Positions 1 to 10,265 of a stretch of DNA of 64,000 bases are shown here, piece by piece. The notes beneath the pieces are model-generated. The model was not told where the DNA came from. It was given only the letters and a program-made list of their open reading frames with translations, and did not search any database. The stretch lies in assembly GCA_902559635.1 (NCBI GenBank), contig CACEIY010000001.1:1-64000 (forward strand). Direction: 5' to 3'. Made by a program: the position numbers and the translations under genes. The stretch comes from an uncultured Pelagibacteraceae bacterium. Lineage in GTDB: Bacteria; Pseudomonadota; Alphaproteobacteria; Pelagibacterales; Pelagibacteraceae. The stretch's first letter is position 1. The number at the start of each line of letters is the position of its first letter.

Positions 1-370
1 TAATTAAGACATTATCATCTTGAAAAATATTTAAGTTATTTGCATAAAAATGTGGCTTTGGTAAAATAGCATAGGAAATATCATCTATAAAATTAACTTT
101 TAAATTGTATTTATCTTTTATTTGATTTTGTAATTTTATTTTAACTAAACTTTTATCATAAAAAGAAGGTATTAAAAAATAGCTTAAAACTATTATCATC
201 AATGAGCCAAAAGCTAAAATAACTATATTATTAACCTTTTTAGTTCTTGCACTTTTCTTTTTATAATCTTTTATAAAATTGTGTAAATTACTAAAAAAAC
301 TTTCTATTAATTTATTTATTGATAATAGTAATTTGTTAAATTTTTTTTTTGTAAAATTTATATTTAACAT
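1..370 (-). CDS. AsmA-like protein, N-terminal part (truncated by window edge)
   Basis: Manual translation of minus strand from ATG at 370: MLNINFTKKKFNKLLLSINKLIESFF...VNNIVILAFGSLMIIVLSYFLIPSFYDKSLVKIKLQNQIKDKYNLKVNFIDDISYAILPKPHFYANNLNI; TM segment followed by the AsmA-type 'I.Y.ilPkPhf...n' motif. Confidence 0.6.
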   Translation of the reverse strand, partial: MLNINFTKKKFNKLLLSINKLIESFFSNLHNFIKDYKKKSARTKKVNNIVILAFGSLMIIVLSYFLIPSFYDKSLVKIKLQNQIKDKYNLKVNFIDDISYAILPKPHFYANNLNIFQDDNVLI

Positions 371-399
371 TTGTGCAGATTTATAAATTAATAATTTAA

Positions 400-2436
400 A
401 TGGTAAACTCTGATTATCTAAAAAATTTAAATGAAGCTCAAAAAGATGCTGTAATGCATCTAGAAGGTCCACTTTTAATAGTTGCAGGCGCTGGATCAGG
501 AAAAACTAAGGTTTTAACCTCTAGAATTGCCAATATTATTAAAAAGAAAAAAGCGTTTCCTAACCAAATTTTGGCTGTAACTTTTACAAATAAGGCTGCA
601 AAAGAAATGCAAAACAGAGTTAGTAAAATTTTAGGCTCAACAGCTGTAGGGCTTTCTTGGCTAGGAACATTTCATTCTATTTGTGCAAAGTTACTAAGAA
701 AGCATGCGCCTGCTGTTAATCTAAACTCAAACTTTACAATCATAGATACTGATGATCAAATAAGACTTATCAAAAATATTTGTAAAGCTGAAAATATTGA
801 TGTCAAACAATTGTCTCCAAAATTTATATTAGCAATAATAGATCGATGGAAGAATAAAGGATATTATCCAACAGAAGTTATAATTAATAAAAAAGATATT
901 TATGAGAAAACAATCCTGCCTCTTTATAAAATATATCAACAAAAATTAACAGATTTAAATTCCTGTGACTTTGGAGATCTTATTTTACATACTGTAAAAA
1001 TTTTAGAATATAATTTAGATATAAGAGAAATTTATTCAAAAAATTTTAAATATATTCTTGTAGATGAATATCAAGATACAAACTTTATTCAAAGTAAGTG
1101 GTTAAATCTATTATCTGAAAAAAATAAAAATATTTGTTGTGTTGGTGATGACGACCAATCAATTTATAGTTGGCGAGGTGCTGAAATTAAAAACTTTCTA
1201 GAATTTGATCAAGTTTATAAAAATACAAAAGTAATTAGACTTGAACAAAATTATAGATCTTCACAAAATATATTGTCTGTAGCTTCTAATCTTATTGCAA
1301 ATAATCAAAATAGAGTTGGAAAAACTTTGATTACAACTATGGAAGAAGGAGATTTAGTTCAATTAAACTGTTTTAAAAATGGTAAAGATGAGGCGATAGG
1401 TGTTTCAGACGAAATAGAAAAAAAAATAAAAAAAAAATTTTCTTATAATAATATTGCAATTCTTGTAAGAGCTATCTTTCAAACAAGAGAGTTTGAAGAA
1501 AGATTTCTTAAAATTGGAATGCCTTACAGAATCTTAGGAGGAACCAAATTTTATGAAAGAGCAGAAGTTAAAGATTGTGTTGCTTACTTAAGATTAATTC
1601 ATCAAGAAAAAGACGATTTAGCATTTGAAAGAATTGTGAATAATCCGAAACGATCTATAGGAGAAAGTACTCTTAAAAATATCCATGAATTTGCAAAAGA
1701 AAATAATTTTAATTTGGAAAGAGCATCAGTAAAAATGCTTGAAAAAAATTTGATTAAACCCAAAACTAAAATTGGTCTTAGTTTGTTTATTAATTCATTA
1801 AATAAATGGAGATATGATTTAAATGTTAAAAAATCTACTCATGTAAAATTGTTACAAATTGTGCTAGATGAATCGGGATATTCTGCAATGCTAAAAAATA
1901 AAAAAGATTTAGATAATCAAAATAGATTAGAAAATATCAAAGAATTACTCAATGCAATGAAAGAATTTGATAACTTAGAAAGTTTTTTAGAACATGTTTC
2001 TCTAGCAACTTCTGTGGATCAAGAATGGGATGGAGAAAAAATTAATATGATGACAATGCATTCTGCTAAAGGTTTAGAGTTTGACGTAGTTTTTTTACCT
2101 GGCTGGGAAGAAGGATTGTTTCCACATCAAAAATCTATTGAGGAAAAAGGACAAAAAGGATTAGAGGAGGAAAGACGACTAGCTTATGTAGGAATTACTA
2201 GAGCTAAAAAAAAGGCTATAATATCATTCTCAATGAATAGATTTTACCAAGGAGATTGGATAGATAGTATGGCTTCTAGATTTATAGAAGAATTGCCTGA
2301 AAAAAATTTAGAAAAAAATTCATTTTTTGATGAAGAAATTAATGATGTAGATGATTTTGATTTTAATCAAGATTTTGAAAGTGAGGAAGGGGCTAGAAGT
2401 CCTGGATGGATAAGATATCAGAAACGAATAAAATAA
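400..2436 (+). CDS. uvrD: UvrD/PcrA-family superfamily 1 DNA helicase
   Basis: LNEAQKDAV...GAGSGKTKVLTSRI Walker A, VDEYQDTN, GDDDQSIYSWRGAE, MTMHSAKGLEFDVVFLPG, VGITRAKKK motifs. Confidence 0.95.
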   Translation: MVNSDYLKNLNEAQKDAVMHLEGPLLIVAGAGSGKTKVLTSRIANIIKKKKAFPNQILAVTFTNKAAKEMQNRVSKILGSTAVGLSWLGTFHSICAKLLRKHAPAVNLNSNFTIIDTDDQIRLIKNICKAENIDVKQLSPKFILAIIDRWKNKGYYPTEVIINKKDIYEKTILPLYKIYQQKLTDLNSCDFGDLILHTVKILEYNLDIREIYSKNFKYILVDEYQDTNFIQSKWLNLLSEKNKNICCVGDDDQSIYSWRGAEIKNFLEFDQVYKNTKVIRLEQNYRSSQNILSVASNLIANNQNRVGKTLITTMEEGDLVQLNCFKNGKDEAIGVSDEIEKKIKKKFSYNNIAILVRAIFQTREFEERFLKIGMPYRILGGTKFYERAEVKDCVAYLRLIHQEKDDLAFERIVNNPKRSIGESTLKNIHEFAKENNFNLERASVKMLEKNLIKPKTKIGLSLFINSLNKWRYDLNVKKSTHVKLLQIVLDESGYSAMLKNKKDLDNQNRLENIKELLNAMKEFDNLESFLEHVSLATSVDQEWDGEKINMMTMHSAKGLEFDVVFLPGWEEGLFPHQKSIEEKGQKGLEEERRLAYVGITRAKKKAIISFSMNRFYQGDWIDSMASRFIEELPEKNLEKNSFFDEEINDVDDFDFNQDFESEEGARSPGWIRYQKRIK

Positions 2437-2437
2437 A

Positions 2438-4132
2438 GTGATTAAAAAAATTCAAACTTTAAGAAGTAAATTTAAAAAATATAATATTGATGGATATATT
2501 GTTCCTAAAAATGATGATTATTTTACAGAATACTCAAAAATTAACCGATTAAAAATTATATCAAATTTTAGTGGATCAGCAGGGCTTGCCATTATTTTAA
2601 AAAAGAAAAATTATTTATTCACTGATGGTAGATATACTATTCAAAGTCAAATCGAGTCTGGAAAAAATTTTCAAATATTAAGTTTTGAAAAATTAAATAA
2701 TTGTAATTTATTTAAAAATCTTAAATTAGGCATTGATCCAAAACTTTTTACTTATCAACAAATTAAAAAGTTTTTTTTAAAAAATAATAAAGTTGAATTT
2801 ATAAAAGAAAATTTGATCGATGAAATTCAAAAACAAAAAATAGATGACTCATTTCCGTTCTTTTTGTTAAAGAAAAATATAGTTGGAGAAAGTACTAATT
2901 CCAAACTAGATAAAATTTCAAAATATCTTAAAAAAAATAAATCAGATTATATTTTTATAAGTGCCCCAGAAAATGTGGCATGGATTTTAAATATAAGAGG
3001 TGGAGATGGACCCAATAGTCCTGTGCCTAATTCTAGGCTGATAATAAGTAAAACAAAAAAAATCTTTTTAATTAGTAAATTTAAGAAATGTAAAAAACTT
3101 TTTAGAAAAAAAGTTATAAAATCAAATGAATTTATAGATACTAAGGAATTTCCAAAAAGAATTTTAAATCTTAAAGGTAAAAATTTTATTATTGATAGAA
3201 ACTCCTGCTCAATTTTTTATGAAGATATTATTAAGTCTAAATTCAAAATTATAAAGGGAGAGGATCCAACCTATCTTTTAAAAGCAATTAAAAATAAAAC
3301 TGAAATTAATAATATGAAAAAAGCTCATATATTAGATGGTGCAGCTTTAACAAAATTCATTTATTGGATAAAAAATATCAATAAAAAACAAATAACAGAA
3401 GTAGAGGCACAAAATAAATTAGAAAAATTTAGATCAAGGAGTAAAAACTTTCTATATCCTAGCTTTGATACAATTGCTGGTTCAGGAAAAAATGGAGCTA
3501 TAGTTCATTATCGTGCAAAAAAAGAGAATTGCAGAATCATAAAAAATAAAGATATTTTTTTATGTGATTCAGGAGGCCAATATAAATACGGTACAACAGA
3601 TGTGACTAGAACAATTTGTTTTTCTAAACCAAGTCAAAATATTAAAGATATTTTTACAAAAGTTTTAAAAGGTCATATTGCTGTAGCTACTACTAATATA
3701 AATAAAGATAATATTGGCAAAAAAATTGATAAAAGAGCTAGAAAATTTCTTAAACAGAGTAATTTAGATTATAATCATGGAACAGGCCATGGAGTAGGAT
3801 TTTTTCTAAATGTTCATGAAGGGCCTCAATCAATTTCAAAAATAAATAAAGTCAAAATAAAAGAAGGTATGATTTTAAGCAATGAACCAGGATATTATAA
3901 AAAAAATAAATTTGGTATTCGAATTGAAAACTTAGTTTATGTCAAAAAAACAAAAAAAAAGATTTTTTTTGAAAATTTAACTTTAGCTCCAATTGAAAAA
4001 GATTTAATCAATTTTAAACTCTTAAATTCATCAGAAAAAAATTACTTATTTAAATATCATCTTAATGTTTATTCAAAAATTTCAAAATATTTGAACTTTA
4101 AAGAAAAAAAATGGCTAACTAGCTTTATTTAA
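2438..4132 (+). CDS. pepP: M24B family Xaa-Pro aminopeptidase
   Basis: Creatinase N domain plus M24 motifs (LCDSGGQYKYGTTDVTRT, HGTGHGVG, EPGYY, GIRIENLV). Confidence 0.9.
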   Translation: MIKKIQTLRSKFKKYNIDGYIVPKNDDYFTEYSKINRLKIISNFSGSAGLAIILKKKNYLFTDGRYTIQSQIESGKNFQILSFEKLNNCNLFKNLKLGIDPKLFTYQQIKKFFLKNNKVEFIKENLIDEIQKQKIDDSFPFFLLKKNIVGESTNSKLDKISKYLKKNKSDYIFISAPENVAWILNIRGGDGPNSPVPNSRLIISKTKKIFLISKFKKCKKLFRKKVIKSNEFIDTKEFPKRILNLKGKNFIIDRNSCSIFYEDIIKSKFKIIKGEDPTYLLKAIKNKTEINNMKKAHILDGAALTKFIYWIKNINKKQITEVEAQNKLEKFRSRSKNFLYPSFDTIAGSGKNGAIVHYRAKKENCRIIKNKDIFLCDSGGQYKYGTTDVTRTICFSKPSQNIKDIFTKVLKGHIAVATTNINKDNIGKKIDKRARKFLKQSNLDYNHGTGHGVGFFLNVHEGPQSISKINKVKIKEGMILSNEPGYYKKNKFGIRIENLVYVKKTKKKIFFENLTLAPIEKDLINFKLLNSSEKNYLFKYHLNVYSKISKYLNFKEKKWLTSFI

Positions 4133-6154
4133 CATTTTAAAAAATTGAACTTGATCTATAATTTGAATTTTGAGTTTTTTTGCATCTTCAACTTTTCTTT
4201 TAGTCGGTTTGTCTCCAATAATTAAATAATTTAGTTTTTTTGAAACACTGCTTACTGTAGTTCCAGAATTTTCTTCAATTAATGATTTAACTTCAGCTCT
4301 GCTAACTCCATTTAATTTCCCTGTAACTAAAAATGTTTTATCTTTTAGTAAACCATTCTTTTTTTCAGATACTGCATTATTTATTGTTAAAATTTTTTCT
4401 AATTCGATTAAAACTTTTAAATTCATTTCATTAGAAAAAAAAATTTTTAATGAATTGACCTGAGTTTCCCCTATACCATCAATATTTATTAAATCTTTAT
4501 ATCTATTATTTTTAGATAGATTTTTAAATTTTGAAAATGATCCAAAATATTTTGATAAAAGCTTAGCATTCTCTAATCCTATATGTCTAATTCCTAATGA
4601 ATAGATAAATCTTTCTAAAGAAATATTTTTCTTGTCATTTATTGAGTATTTCAAATTTTTAACCGATAAATTTCCCCAGCCTTCTAATTTTTCAATTTTT
4701 TTATAATCTAATTTAAAAATATCTTGAGGAAATTTAATTAAATTTAATTTCCAAAAACTCTCAACAATTTTTTTACCAAATCCATCTATATTAAAAGCTT
4801 CTTTTGATACAAAATGTTTTAATTTTTCAACAGAAATCTTTTCACAATAATATCCTTCACTTGAACATCTTCTAACTGCATCATTTTTTTTTGTGATAGA
4901 ATTAAATTCTTTAATTGTTTTTGATCCACATGAAGGACATTTATTTGGAAAGATAAATTTTAAACTGTCTTTTGGTCTTTTTTTTATATCTACAGAAAGA
5001 ATATGAGGTATTACGTCTCCAGCTCTCTCTACCGTTACTGTGTCTCCTATTCTAATATCTTTTCGATTTATTTCATCTTCATTATGTAATGTTGCATTTG
5101 ATACCAATACTCCACCAATATTAATTGGTTTAACTTTTGCTACAGGTGTTAAAGCTCCAGTTCTTCCAATTTGTATATCAATATCTAAAATTTCAGAAAT
5201 TGCTTTATTTGATGAAAATTTGTGTGCTATAGCCCACCTTGGAGCATTACCAACATAACCTAATCTCTTTTGCAAAACAAAGTCATTTATTTTGTAAACA
5301 ATTCCATCTATGTCAAAGTCTAAATCAGCTCTTTGTTTTTCAATTTCATTATAATTTTTAATTAAATTTTTTATTCCAGTAACTAATCTGTTCAATGGGT
5401 TAGTTTTAAATCCCCATTCACTTAATTTTTTAAGGTACTCAAATTGGTTATCTATTTTTAAACCTTTTTCAAAACCGAAAGTATAAGCAATAAATTTTAA
5501 GGGTATTTTTTTTGTATCTTCTGGATTTTTTTGTCTCAATGAACCTGAAGCTGCATTTCTTGGATTAGCAAACTTTTCCCTCAATTTATTAAAATCACTA
5601 TTTCGTATAAAAACTTCTCCTCTAATGTCAATTTCTTCAGGAAAATCTTTTGCAAAAATAATTTTAGGAATATCTTTTATTGTTGCAAGGTTAGAGGTTA
5701 TATCCTCTCCTTCTTTACCGTCTCCTCTGGATAATCCACTTATTAATTTTCCTTTTTTATAAGATAAAGATGCAGAAATACCATCTATTTTTGGTTCAGC
5801 TGTATACGAAATATTTGAATTTATATTTTGAGAAAGAAAATTTAGTATTTTTTTTTCAAAATTTAAAAGATCTTCTTCACTAAAAGCATTAGCTAGAGAA
5901 AGCATAGGAATTCTGTGTAAAGCTTTTTTAAAATTTTTTGAAGGCTTATAACCAGTTTTTTTTGTAGGAGAATCTTTAGACTTTAGATATGTATATTTTT
6001 TTTCTAAATTTATAATATCTTTTTTAAGATCATCATATTCTGAATCTGTGATTTCAGAAACGTTATCGTTATAATATTTTTTATTGTAATAATTTATAGA
6101 TTTTATTTTTTTTTTATATTTTTTTTCGATTAAATCTTTATTCATCTTAATCAA
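4115..6154 (-). CDS. ligA: NAD-dependent DNA ligase
   Basis: YTAEPKIDGISASL (KxDG), GDGKEGEDIT, FANPRNAASGSLRQ, Zn-finger CPSCGS, C-terminal BRCT. Confidence 0.97.
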   Translation of the reverse strand: MIKMNKDLIEKKYKKKIKSINYYNKKYYNDNVSEITDSEYDDLKKDIINLEKKYTYLKSKDSPTKKTGYKPSKNFKKALHRIPMLSLANAFSEEDLLNFEKKILNFLSQNINSNISYTAEPKIDGISASLSYKKGKLISGLSRGDGKEGEDITSNLATIKDIPKIIFAKDFPEEIDIRGEVFIRNSDFNKLREKFANPRNAASGSLRQKNPEDTKKIPLKFIAYTFGFEKGLKIDNQFEYLKKLSEWGFKTNPLNRLVTGIKNLIKNYNEIEKQRADLDFDIDGIVYKINDFVLQKRLGYVGNAPRWAIAHKFSSNKAISEILDIDIQIGRTGALTPVAKVKPINIGGVLVSNATLHNEDEINRKDIRIGDTVTVERAGDVIPHILSVDIKKRPKDSLKFIFPNKCPSCGSKTIKEFNSITKKNDAVRRCSSEGYYCEKISVEKLKHFVSKEAFNIDGFGKKIVESFWKLNLIKFPQDIFKLDYKKIEKLEGWGNLSVKNLKYSINDKKNISLERFIYSLGIRHIGLENAKLLSKYFGSFSKFKNLSKNNRYKDLINIDGIGETQVNSLKIFFSNEMNLKVLIELEKILTINNAVSEKKNGLLKDKTFLVTGKLNGVSRAEVKSLIEENSGTTVSSVSKKLNYLIIGDKPTKRKVEDAKKLKIQIIDQVQFFKMLNKAS

Positions 6155-6981
6155 AAAAGTTTTTTGAATTTGTCTAAAACACTAGTTTTATCTTTAGTTG
6201 GCTTTTGTATTTTAGATGAGTAATCTTTATTAAAAACTTTATAAGATTTTTTATACCATTCGCTTGATAAATAATTGTACCCTAAAACATTTGCATATTT
6301 TTGAGACTCTTCAATTAAACCCAATTTATAATTGATCTCTACCAATCTATGTAATGCTTCTTCAACAAAAACAGTTTGGTTATAATTATCAATTATAATC
6401 TTAAACCTATTAATAGCAGCTATCCATTTTCCTTTTTTAATATAATGTCTTCCTAAATACATTTCTTTAGAAGCTAAAATATCTTCAATTAAACCCAATT
6501 TAAATTTTGCATCCAAAGCAAATTCTGTGTCTGGATAATTTTGAACTATAAAATTAAATTGATCTTTAGCTTTTAATAATGGTGCAGAATCTCTTTTTTC
6601 ATCTTCGATAGTCTCATAGTAACACATAGCTATTAGATAATTTACGTAAGCTATATTTTCGTCTGTTGGATAAGTTTTTAAAAACCTATCTAAATTATAT
6701 AATGCTTCAGAATAATAATTTTGCATATAATATGAATATGAAGCCATTAACGCTGACTTAGGAGCCCAAACAGATTGAGGGAATAAAAGTTCAGCTTCTA
6801 AAAATTTTTTAGCTGCAAAATATGGGTCTCCTTCATCTAAAGCTTTATAAGCCTCTTTATAAGCTGAAACCATTTCTAGATCTTGTCTTGTTTCTTTAAT
6901 AACAGAAATTTCTTTTTCTTCTTTAGAACAAGCAACTATAAAAAATAAAAAAATAGAAAGTATAATATTTAATTTTTTCAT
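6151..6981 (-). CDS. bamD: Outer membrane assembly lipoprotein BamD
   Basis: Lipobox (FFIVAC), TPR-type YfiO fold sequence, located downstream of lpxC as in alphaproteobacteria. Confidence 0.88.
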   Translation of the reverse strand: MKKLNIILSIFLFFIVACSKEEKEISVIKETRQDLEMVSAYKEAYKALDEGDPYFAAKKFLEAELLFPQSVWAPKSALMASYSYYMQNYYSEALYNLDRFLKTYPTDENIAYVNYLIAMCYYETIEDEKRDSAPLLKAKDQFNFIVQNYPDTEFALDAKFKLGLIEDILASKEMYLGRHYIKKGKWIAAINRFKIIIDNYNQTVFVEEALHRLVEINYKLGLIEESQKYANVLGYNYLSSEWYKKSYKVFNKDYSSKIQKPTKDKTSVLDKFKKLF

Positions 6982-7019
6982 AAATTTTTAAATGAACTAA
7001 TTATAAAGGTAAAAAAAAA

Positions 7020-7940
7020 TTATGCTATAGATCTTAGCAAAGATCTATTAATAAGTGTGTGCGGTAAATTTCTTTCTTGAATTTCGATTACAGAGAAGTT
7101 TTCTTTGTTTTCAAAAACTTTTTTCATTAACTGATTAGTAAGATAATGACCACCTTGAGAACATTTTATACTCGCTATCATCCTATAGCCACAAGTATAA
7201 AGATCTCCAATACAATCTAAAATTTTATGATTTACAAATTCTTTTGAATTTCTTAAACCACCTTCATTTAATATTTCATTATCTTTTACTACTATTGCAT
7301 TATCTAAACTTCCACCTTTAGCTAATCCATTTTTTTTTATAACTTCTATATCTTCAAAAAGACAGAAAGTTCTAGAATTAAAAACATCATCTAGATCATC
7401 TTCATAAACATTTATTTTATTTTTTTGATTTCCAATAATGGAATTTTTATATTTCAATTCAAAATCAATATCTAAACTTAACTTTGTAGGTTCAATTGAA
7501 ATAAACCTGTCACTTTTTTCGACTTTAACTTTTTTATTAATCTTGATTATTTTAATTGGTTTATTACTCATAGAAAAACCTGAAACTAAAATTTTTTTAA
7601 TAAAATCATGAGCAGATCCATCTAAAATTGGCACTTCTTCATTATCAATTTCGATAATAGCATTGTCTATTCCCAACCCAAACAAAGCACCCATTAAATG
7701 TTCAATAGTAGAAACTTTAACTCCATGTTCATTAGAAATTGTAGTGTTTAATGAAGTATTACTAACATTGCTAAAATTTGGATAAACTAAATTGTTTATT
7801 TTTAAATCTACTCTTTTAAAAACTATTCCTGTATCTGGTTCAGAACTTTTAATACAAAGATTAACTATTTTTCCATTATGTAAGCCTACACCTTTAAATT
7901 TTACATCATTTTTTATAGTTTTTTGATTGAGTAAAGACAT
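7020..7940 (-). CDS. lpxC: UDP-3-O-acyl-N-acetylglucosamine deacetylase
   Basis: Q(K)TI...GVGLHNG, STIEHLMGALFGLGIDNA, PILDGSA, NHKILDCIGDL, GH(Y) motifs. Confidence 0.96.
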   Translation of the reverse strand: MSLLNQKTIKNDVKFKGVGLHNGKIVNLCIKSSEPDTGIVFKRVDLKINNLVYPNFSNVSNTSLNTTISNEHGVKVSTIEHLMGALFGLGIDNAIIEIDNEEVPILDGSAHDFIKKILVSGFSMSNKPIKIIKINKKVKVEKSDRFISIEPTKLSLDIDFELKYKNSIIGNQKNKINVYEDDLDDVFNSRTFCLFEDIEVIKKNGLAKGGSLDNAIVVKDNEILNEGGLRNSKEFVNHKILDCIGDLYTCGYRMIASIKCSQGGHYLTNQLMKKVFENKENFSVIEIQERNLPHTLINRSLLRSIA

Positions 7941-8004
7941 AAGAGTTTTTTAATACCTAGAGTAAAAAAACAAAAAACAACAAATGTTACGAGAAAATAC
8001 AGTT

Positions 8005-8706
8005 TTAATTAAAAAAACTAAAAAACTTCTCAAAAAAGCTTATATTTTTGGTATTTTTATTTGAAAAGAAAATTTCATTTTGATTCAAGCCATTTAAAAC
8101 TTTATGAGCAATAATTAAATTTTTTCTATCACTAAAATCTTCAAATTCTTTTAAGTATGCAAAGCAAATAATATTTCTAACCATTATTTGATATTTGGAC
8201 AAAATATCTTTCAAGTTTTGAACTATACTTTTATTTAAACAAATAAATTTTACTTCTAAACAAATTTTGTCATAATTATTAATTTCAATTAACTGTGAAT
8301 AACTTTTTCCATCAACTATAAATTTATTTATAACCATGTGTGTTACTTCAAAATTTCCTATGGTATTTTTAAACTGACTCTTTAATTCAACTAATAAACT
8401 ATTTAATCTATTTAGATTAAATTTCATTCCGTCAAAAGAATATTTCATTGATAAATTCACAAATAAAAAATCGTTATGATCAATAACTAAGTGAATATCC
8501 TTAACATAGTTATTTAAATTTTTTTCAATATCAAAAATATGATTTTTTAAAAATTGATCTAACAGATCAAAGTTTTCATTAGTTGATGAGTCGTCAATTA
8601 AATTTTTTTTTGAGAAATAAATTTCATTATTTGTATCAATTGCTTCAAATTTAATATTGTTTGGTCCTATAAATAAAAAAAATTTATAATCTTTTAATTT
8701 AATCAT
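8005..8706 (-). CDS. ftsA: Truncated FtsA-like cell division protein (SHS2/1C-containing, second ATPase lobe absent)
   Basis: Position immediately after ftsQ in the dcw cluster; segment VKDIHLVIDHNDFLFVNLS...EVTHMVINKFIVDGKSYSQL...LEVKFICLNKSIVQNLKDILSKYQIMVRNIICFAYLKEF aligns by eye with FtsA 1A/1C; C-terminal ISFFEKFFSFFN amphipathic helix. Confidence 0.65.
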   Translation of the reverse strand: MIKLKDYKFFLFIGPNNIKFEAIDTNNEIYFSKKNLIDDSSTNENFDLLDQFLKNHIFDIEKNLNNYVKDIHLVIDHNDFLFVNLSMKYSFDGMKFNLNRLNSLLVELKSQFKNTIGNFEVTHMVINKFIVDGKSYSQLIEINNYDKICLEVKFICLNKSIVQNLKDILSKYQIMVRNIICFAYLKEFEDFSDRKNLIIAHKVLNGLNQNEIFFSNKNTKNISFFEKFFSFFN

Positions 8707-9370
8707 TTAAAATAACTTGATCAGTTTGTCTTAAATCTATTATTTTTTTATTTTTAAATTCTTCATAAATTATAATTTTAGATAAATTATTCAAAGATTT
8801 TTCTATTTGATTTAAAGGTAACTTAATAATCAATCCATCTTTGGTTTCAATGTCCCACCTTTTAGATTTAAAAAAATACAAATTCTTAATTTGATCAAAA
8901 TTAAACTCTGAATCATTTATATAAGTCTTTAACTTTAAAAAATCATCAGGTTCTACATTACCAAAAATAAAAGGTAAACTTTCTACTGAATTTTTTGTTA
9001 AAATTAAGTTTCCATTAGATCCTATATAATAATTCTGATTATTCTTCTTAGTGATAGCTAAAAAATTTGTTTTTTTAATAAATATTTTTAATTCCGAAGG
9101 ATAATTTTTAAATACAGACAATTCTTCAACTGTTTTATTTGCAAAAATTTTTTTTGAAATTTCAGTTTTATCTAAAAATATAAGACTTTCTTTTTTTAAA
9201 AAATTAAAATCTTTTTCAAATTTTTTTTTTTCAAGATTGTTTAATCCTGAAACATTCAAAGTAATTATTTTTAAAAAGTTTAAGTTTAATAAATTTATAT
9301 TATTTACTGTTACCAATATTAAAAAGAGAAATAAGTAAATTATAATCTTTTTACTTATTTGTTGATGCAT
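8699..9370 (-). CDS. ftsQ: Cell division protein FtsQ
   Basis: N-terminal TM, POTRA-like VSGLNNLEKK..., downstream of ddl, 'RWDIETKDGLIIKLP' motif typical of FtsQ. Confidence 0.85.
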   Translation of the reverse strand: MHQQISKKIIIYLFLFLILVTVNNINLLNLNFLKIITLNVSGLNNLEKKKFEKDFNFLKKESLIFLDKTEISKKIFANKTVEELSVFKNYPSELKIFIKKTNFLAITKKNNQNYYIGSNGNLILTKNSVESLPFIFGNVEPDDFLKLKTYINDSEFNFDQIKNLYFFKSKRWDIETKDGLIIKLPLNQIEKSLNNLSKIIIYEEFKNKKIIDLRQTDQVILND

Positions 9371-10265
9371 CTTTTAAAATAATCTTAATTAAATTAATAA
9401 AATTAATACCATTATAAGCAGAAATTTCAGGCACTAAAGAAAGTTTAGTCATTCCAGGTTGAGTATTTATTTCTAAAAGATAAAATTTATTTTTATAAAA
9501 CTTAAAATCCAATCTACTAACACCTCTGCAACCAATTAAATTATGAACTTTAAGAGAAATTTTCATCAATTCTAAATATTTTTTTTTATTTAAGTTAACT
9601 GGAATAATATGTTTTGTTTTAGCTTTAACATTATATTTAGCTTCATAATCATAAAATTTTCTTTGTGGTTTTAATTCAATTGCTCCAAGTTTTTTTTCAC
9701 CAAGAATTGCTGCTTGAATTTCTCGCCCTGGAATAAATTCTTCTATTAAAATATGTCTATAACCCTTCAATTTTATTAATTTTTTGTGAATTTCATTTTT
9801 ATTACATATAAAAACATTTACACTAGATCCTTCATTTATTGGTTTAATCACAACAGGAAAATTTAATTTTTTTTTAATTAAATTATTTAATTCTACTTTT
9901 GATTTATCAAAACTATATTTGATATACTTTGGAGTTAAAATTTTATTTTTACTAAAAATTTTTTTAGAAATTTCCTTATTCATCGCTTTAGCAGATGCTA
10001 TAACACCTGAATGGGTATAAGGTACTTTAAGATTTTCTAAAATTGATTGTATATAGCCATCTTCTCCAAACTGACCGTGTAAAGCATTAAAAATAATTTT
10101 AGGTTTAAAAGTTTTTACAATATGAGTTAAATTTTCATTTGGTTCACATTTCTTAACTGCATAACCATTTTTTTTTAGTTCTTTAGCAACTTCCCTTCCT
10201 GTTAAAAGACTTATTTTTCTTTCTTTAGATGTGCCACCAGAAATTATTAAAATTTTTTTTTTCAA
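9351..10265 (-). CDS. ddl: D-alanine--D-alanine ligase
   Basis: ATP-grasp, FNALHGQFGEDG, PVVIKPINEGSSVNV, EINTQPGMT. Confidence 0.95.
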   Translation of the reverse strand: MKKKILIISGGTSKERKISLLTGREVAKELKKNGYAVKKCEPNENLTHIVKTFKPKIIFNALHGQFGEDGYIQSILENLKVPYTHSGVIASAKAMNKEISKKIFSKNKILTPKYIKYSFDKSKVELNNLIKKKLNFPVVIKPINEGSSVNVFICNKNEIHKKLIKLKGYRHILIEEFIPGREIQAAILGEKKLGAIELKPQRKFYDYEAKYNVKAKTKHIIPVNLNKKKYLELMKISLKVHNLIGCRGVSRLDFKFYKNKFYLLEINTQPGMTKLSLVPEISAYNGINFINLIKIILKDASTNK

